From: Chitinophagaceae bacterium
Lineage (GTDB): Bacteria > Bacteroidota > Bacteroidia > Chitinophagales > Chitinophagaceae
Reading direction: 5' to 3'
DNA length: 9,720 bases
Assembly (NCBI GenBank): GCA_947468255.1
Contig: CANIMM010000101.1
Span: 1 to 9,720, forward strand
The notes under the pieces were generated by a model. That model saw only the letters and a program-made list of their open reading frames with translations. It was not told the DNA's origin and ran no database searches. The first letter of the stretch is position 1. Each line of letters opens with the position of its first letter. This document shows positions 7,105 to 9,720 of this stretch, piece by piece. The translations under genes and the position numbers were made by a program.

Positions 7105-7131
7105 TTGAAATAGTTGGTTAGGCTAGATTTG
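7105..7131 (+). promoter_or_regulatory. Candidate promoter of the fibre gene
   Basis: TAGATTTG (7124-7131) is an exact match to the Bacteroidota -7 consensus TAnnTTTG. TTG (7105-7107), in a TTTG context, lies 16 nt upstream, one base shorter than the usual spacing. Transcription would start near 7138, 13 nt before the small ORF and about 100 nt before the fibre start codon. Confidence 0.5.
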
Positions 7132-7150
7132 TTGGACTCAGTTATATTCA

Positions 7151-7237
7151 ATGATTTCAACCCTTACCCAAAACCTCGTAATAGGGGCAAGGCTTTTTTT
7201 AGATGAAATACATGAACCATTAAATCCTATAAACTAA
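7151..7237 (+). CDS. Possible 28-codon leader ORF
   Basis: An ATG at 7151 opens a 28-codon frame beginning MISTLTQNLVIGARLFLDE. Its TAA stop (7235-7237) directly touches the ATG of the fibre gene in the same frame. It begins about 13 nt after the predicted transcription start, and a terminator-like hairpin lies inside it. There is no signal peptide, no recognisable domain and no run of a single amino acid as in classical amino-acid attenuators. It may be a regulatory leader peptide, or chance. I do not claim a function. Confidence 0.25.
   Translation: MISTLTQNLVIGARLFLDEIHEPLNPIN
7162..7200 (+). terminator. Terminator-like hairpin in the fibre gene leader
   Basis: CCTT (7162-7165) pairs with AAGG (7189-7192), and after an A/C mismatch CCC (7167-7169) pairs with GGG (7185-7187), around a loop that can form a further CCT/AGG pairing. 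C and then seven Ts follow (7193-7200). The minus-strand side has no T-tract. No plus-strand gene lies between 6260 and this point, so it does not end an obvious upstream gene. It sits between the candidate promoter and the fibre start codon, where it could attenuate transcription. Confidence 0.55.
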
Positions 7238-9720
7238 ATGATGCAACCAATATTCTCCCGGTTTTATGCAACAGTTGTTTTGATGTTCCTGCTTTTAACT
7301 GGTATGGCCGGTTATGCACAGGCCCCCAATTTATTAAACTACCAGGGAGTGGCTCGTAATTCGGTAGGCAATCCATTGCCCAACCAGGCCATGCAACTTA
7401 GGCTCTCCATCCGTAACAATTCATTTGCCGGTCCGGTATTATATTCTGAAACCAGAACAATACAGACCAACCTCGGAGGTTTGTTTGCAGTGCAAATAGG
7501 AAGTGCGGGAGCTATCAGCAGCACCGGAACCATTGAAGGCCTCAACTGGCAGGTGGGCAATAAATTTCTACAGGTGGAAATTGACCCCAAGGCGGACAAC
7601 CATTTTCTTGACATGGGCATTGTGCAACTAGTAACCGTGCCCTATGCCTTTCATGCCGTTTCAGCTGGTAAGGCTGCCACTGTTATTACCAACGCCAACT
7701 TAACTGGTGCAGTAACCAGTATCGGCAATGCAACTACCCTTTCGGCCTCACCCGCTTTAACAGGTGTACCTACCGCACCTACTGCTGCCCCAGGTACGAA
7801 TACCAATCAAATTGCCACTACTGAATTTGTAACTGCTGCCGCCTTATCGGGTACAGCAGGTGCAAGAGGAGCGCAGGGAATTCAAGGGATACCCGGTGCA
7901 GATGGAGCGCCAGGACCCAAAGGAGATATTGGATTAACCGGTGCAACTGGAGCTGCAGGAGCACAAGGCATACAAGGATTAACCGGTGCAGATGGAGCGC
8001 CAGGAGCACAAGGAATACAAGGATTAACCGGTGCAACTGGAGCTGCAGGAGCACAAGGCATACAAGGATTAACCGGTGCAACCGGGCCTGCTGGCGCCTC
8101 CGGTTCGGTGGCAAATGTTGGAGCAATAAGCGCAACACCTACTACCAATGGTGCAAGCATCAGTTCGGGCATATTAAGTTTAGCACCTGCTGATGGATTC
8201 AATGGGGGCATTATTACTATAGGATCGCAAACATTTGCAGGATCAAAGACTTTTTCAGCCACCATCAACGGCTCCATTTCAGGCAATGCGGCAACCGCCA
8301 CATCAGCCACCAATGTATCAGGCATTGTTGCTGCAGCCAATGGCGGAACCGGATTAAGTACTGTTGGCACAAATGGTCAAGTACTTGTATCCGATGGAAC
8401 CCGTTTATCCTGGATAACCTTAGCAGGGGCTTCAGCAGGCATGACTTCTTTAAATGGTTCAACCGATGCATCGCAAACATTTGCTACACCGATCAATATA
8501 GGCACGGAACCATCTTGGTCAACTGCTGCTGGAGTGCATAGCTTAGCCATCCCAATGGCTTCCGCAACTTCTGTAACCGCAGGATTATTAAGCAAAGCAG
8601 ATTACGATAATTTTACTACTGCCTACACCAATAGGATTAACAGTGTAACATTCAGCGGAACGTCGGGAGCGGCTTCCTTAGATAATACGCATGTTTTAAA
8701 TATCCCAACACCTACGCTAGATGGATTAGCGGGCACTAGCGCAATGAACCAAATATATGCCGGACCCATTTCAGGTGCAGCTGCAACACCATCCTTTAGA
8801 TCATTGGATGCAGCGGATATACCTACATTAAACCAAAACACCACGGGTAGTGCAGCCAGCGCCATTACTGCTGGTAATATTACTGCCACTACAAACAATA
8901 CCTTAACATCCTTGCCCAATCTTACAGCAGTTGGTACCATTACAACTGGTGTATGGAGTGCAACAACCATTGATATTGAGCATGGAGGAACTGGCTCGTC
9001 TGTTCAAAATTTTGTAGATCTTACCACCAATCAAAATTCAATTGCTGGTACAAAAACTTTTGTGAATAATATAGTTGCCAACGGAATTAAAGCAGGAAAG
9101 GGAATTGGTGGTTCAAGCACCTTATTGGGAGACGCTGCTGATGCAAACGAGAATTCTACCGCGATAGGATTTATGTCATTAAGTGGGAATGGAGGAACAA
9201 ATAATACTGCAGTTGGAACGAATGCCATGCGAAATTCAAGTACCACTTCCTATACTACTGCAGTTGGAGTAATAGCTGGTCAAAGTTCAAATACAGGAAG
9301 CAATAATACATTTATAGGTTATGCCGCATCCGTTCCTAACTCAAGTGCTATTTCCAATGCAACAGCTATAGGATCAGGCGCAATAGTAACTACAAGCAAT
9401 ACCATGCAACTTGGGGCTGATGGCACCAATGGCGCTACAGCAGTTCAAAATGTAAAAACAGCTGGAACTTTAACAGCTGGCGATGTTACTTATCCAAAAA
9501 CACATGGTTCTGCAAATCAGGTTTTGAGTACAACAGGGAGTGGAACTTTAACTTGGACCACGGTTTCAACCGTAGCAGATGCAAGCACGATGTCTGGTAC
9601 CGTTGCCATTGCAAAAGGCGGAACGGGAGCTACAACTGCAACTACAGCATTAACTAATTTAGGGGCTGCACCTATTAATGCAAGTATTAATAACCAGACT
9701 GATTCTTATACATTAGTGGC
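7238..9720 (+). CDS. Large secreted collagen-like/tail-fibre-like surface protein (3' end outside window)
   Basis: The frame stays open for 827 codons to the window edge. Numbered from ATG 7238 (ATG 7241 is also possible): signal peptide 1-27 ending GYA/Q; the Bacteroidota N-terminal domain (about 29-146, NYQGVARN to VPYAFHA); a phage-tail-fibre motif (about 170-203, SPALTGVPTAPTAAPGTN then QIATTEFV); 29 Gly-X-Y triplets (205-291); a long Ala/Thr/Ser/Gly-rich part with tail-fibre GGTG motifs at 369, 583 and 794; and an adhesin-head-like section (about 640-735) with repeated TAIG/TAVG/TFIG. It is probably a trimeric extracellular fibre for adhesion or recognition. Relatives often end in an S74-type intramolecular chaperone, which would lie outside the window. 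The base composition looks richer in G+C than its neighbours. No catalytic domain is visible. Confidence 0.9.
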   Translation, partial: MMQPIFSRFYATVVLMFLLLTGMAGYAQAPNLLNYQGVARNSVGNPLPNQAMQLRLSIRNNSFAGPVLYSETRTIQTNLGGLFAVQIGSAGAISSTGTIEGLNWQVGNKFLQVEIDPKADNHFLDMGIVQLVTVPYAFHAVSAGKAATVITNANLTGAVTSIGNATTLSASPALTGVPTAPTAAPGTNTNQIATTEFVTAAALSGTAGARGAQGIQGIPGADGAPGPKGDIGLTGATGAAGAQGIQGLTGADGAPGAQGIQGLTGATGAAGAQGIQGLTGATGPAGASGSVANVGAISATPTTNGASISSGILSLAPADGFNGGIITIGSQTFAGSKTFSATINGSISGNAATATSATNVSGIVAAANGGTGLSTVGTNGQVLVSDGTRLSWITLAGASAGMTSLNGSTDASQTFATPINIGTEPSWSTAAGVHSLAIPMASATSVTAGLLSKADYDNFTTAYTNRINSVTFSGTSGAASLDNTHVLNIPTPTLDGLAGTSAMNQIYAGPISGAAATPSFRSLDAADIPTLNQNTTGSAASAITAGNITATTNNTLTSLPNLTAVGTITTGVWSATTIDIEHGGTGSSVQNFVDLTTNQNSIAGTKTFVNNIVANGIKAGKGIGGSSTLLGDAADANENSTAIGFMSLSGNGGTNNTAVGTNAMRNSSTTSYTTAVGVIAGQSSNTGSNNTFIGYAASVPNSSAISNATAIGSGAIVTTSNTMQLGADGTNGATAVQNVKTAGTLTAGDVTYPKTHGSANQVLSTTGSGTLTWTTVSTVADASTMSGTVAIAKGGTGATTATTALTNLGAAPINASINNQTDSYTLV
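7895..8082 (+). repeat. 45-bp/90-bp tandem repeats coding for collagen-like triplets
   Basis: Three 45-bp units lie at 7931-7975, 7976-8020 and 8021-8065, with a partial fourth (8066-8082). Units 1 and 3 are identical; unit 2 differs at a few sites. At a 90-bp scale, 7895-7984 and 7985-8074 are identical except for a 15-bp stretch (7916-7930 against 8006-8020). Each 45-bp unit encodes five triplets of the pattern GLT-GA(T/D)-GA(A/P)-GAQ-GIQ. Unit lengths are multiples of nine bases, so copy-number change would preserve both reading frame and triplet register. Confidence 0.93.

Noticed and set aside
7850..8110. Regular direct repeats considered as a CRISPR array
   Set aside because: The units are contiguous 45-bp coding repeats in Gly-X-Y register without unique spacers, and no cas genes are present.
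7818..8370. Long antisense open frames across the collagen-like region (minus strand 8138-7818 and 8370-7882), one proline/alanine-rich
   Set aside because: They are mirror frames of the Gly-X-Y repeat coding sequence: repetitive G-rich codons lack stops on the opposite strand. They have no start context, domain or promoter.
7238..9720. Prophage tail-fibre gene, implying a prophage or tailocin
   Set aside because: The protein starts with a signal peptide and a Bacteroidota secreted N-terminal domain. No capsid, sheath, baseplate, integrase or lysis genes are seen nearby.

Overview
The window looks like chromosomal DNA from a Bacteroidota bacterium, probably near Chitinophagaceae or Sphingobacteriia. 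This is inferred from four things seen here. Intergenic DNA is AT-rich. Start codons lack Shine-Dalgarno sequences. Several promoter-like sites resemble the Bacteroidota consensus (TTG, about 17-23 nt, TAnnTTTG). The gene families (short Crp/Fnr-like regulator, lipoprotein amine oxidase, large 'tail fibre domain' secreted protein with a characteristic N-terminal domain) are typical of that phylum. No species can be named from the sequence alone.

Layout. The left 4.25 kb is read on the minus strand. In transcription order it holds a four-helix membrane protein resembling the bestrophin-like/DUF4239 family (4253-3456), an exported FAD-dependent amine oxidase lipoprotein (3307-1973), a NodB-type polysaccharide deacetylase (1886-1239), a TatD-family metal-dependent hydrolase (996-229) and tRNA-Ser(GGA) with an encoded CCA (128-39). 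These look like separate transcription units: gaps are about 80-240 bp, a strong hairpin terminator follows the deacetylase, and a promoter-like site precedes it. On the plus strand, 4511-6259 encodes a secreted fusion of an N-terminal cytochrome c domain to a PQQ-dependent glucose/sorbosone dehydrogenase-type beta-propeller, followed by a hairpin terminator. A Crp/Fnr-family regulator (6997-6401, minus) converges on it. The right quarter (7238 to beyond 9720, plus) is the start of a very large secreted mosaic protein. It combines a signal peptide, the Bacteroidota N-terminal domain, a phage-tail-fibre motif, 29 collagen-like Gly-X-Y triplets, GGTG tail-fibre repeats and adhesin-like TAIG/TAVG repeats. 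It is open at the window edge.

How the genes fit together. No single pathway is evident. Several products act at or outside the inner membrane: the periplasmic dehydrogenase passing electrons to its own haem, the lipoprotein oxidase, the membrane protein and the surface fibre. TatD and the tRNA are housekeeping. The most unusual non-coding parts are the leader of the fibre gene (promoter-like site, 28-codon ORF overlapping a terminator-like hairpin, stop codon touching the fibre start), an FNR-geometry palindrome in the divergent region between the regulator and the fibre gene, and a possible small RNA at 1091-1208. I see no CRISPR array, insertion sequence, rRNA or recognisable defence system. 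No gene-free stretch exceeds 300 bases.
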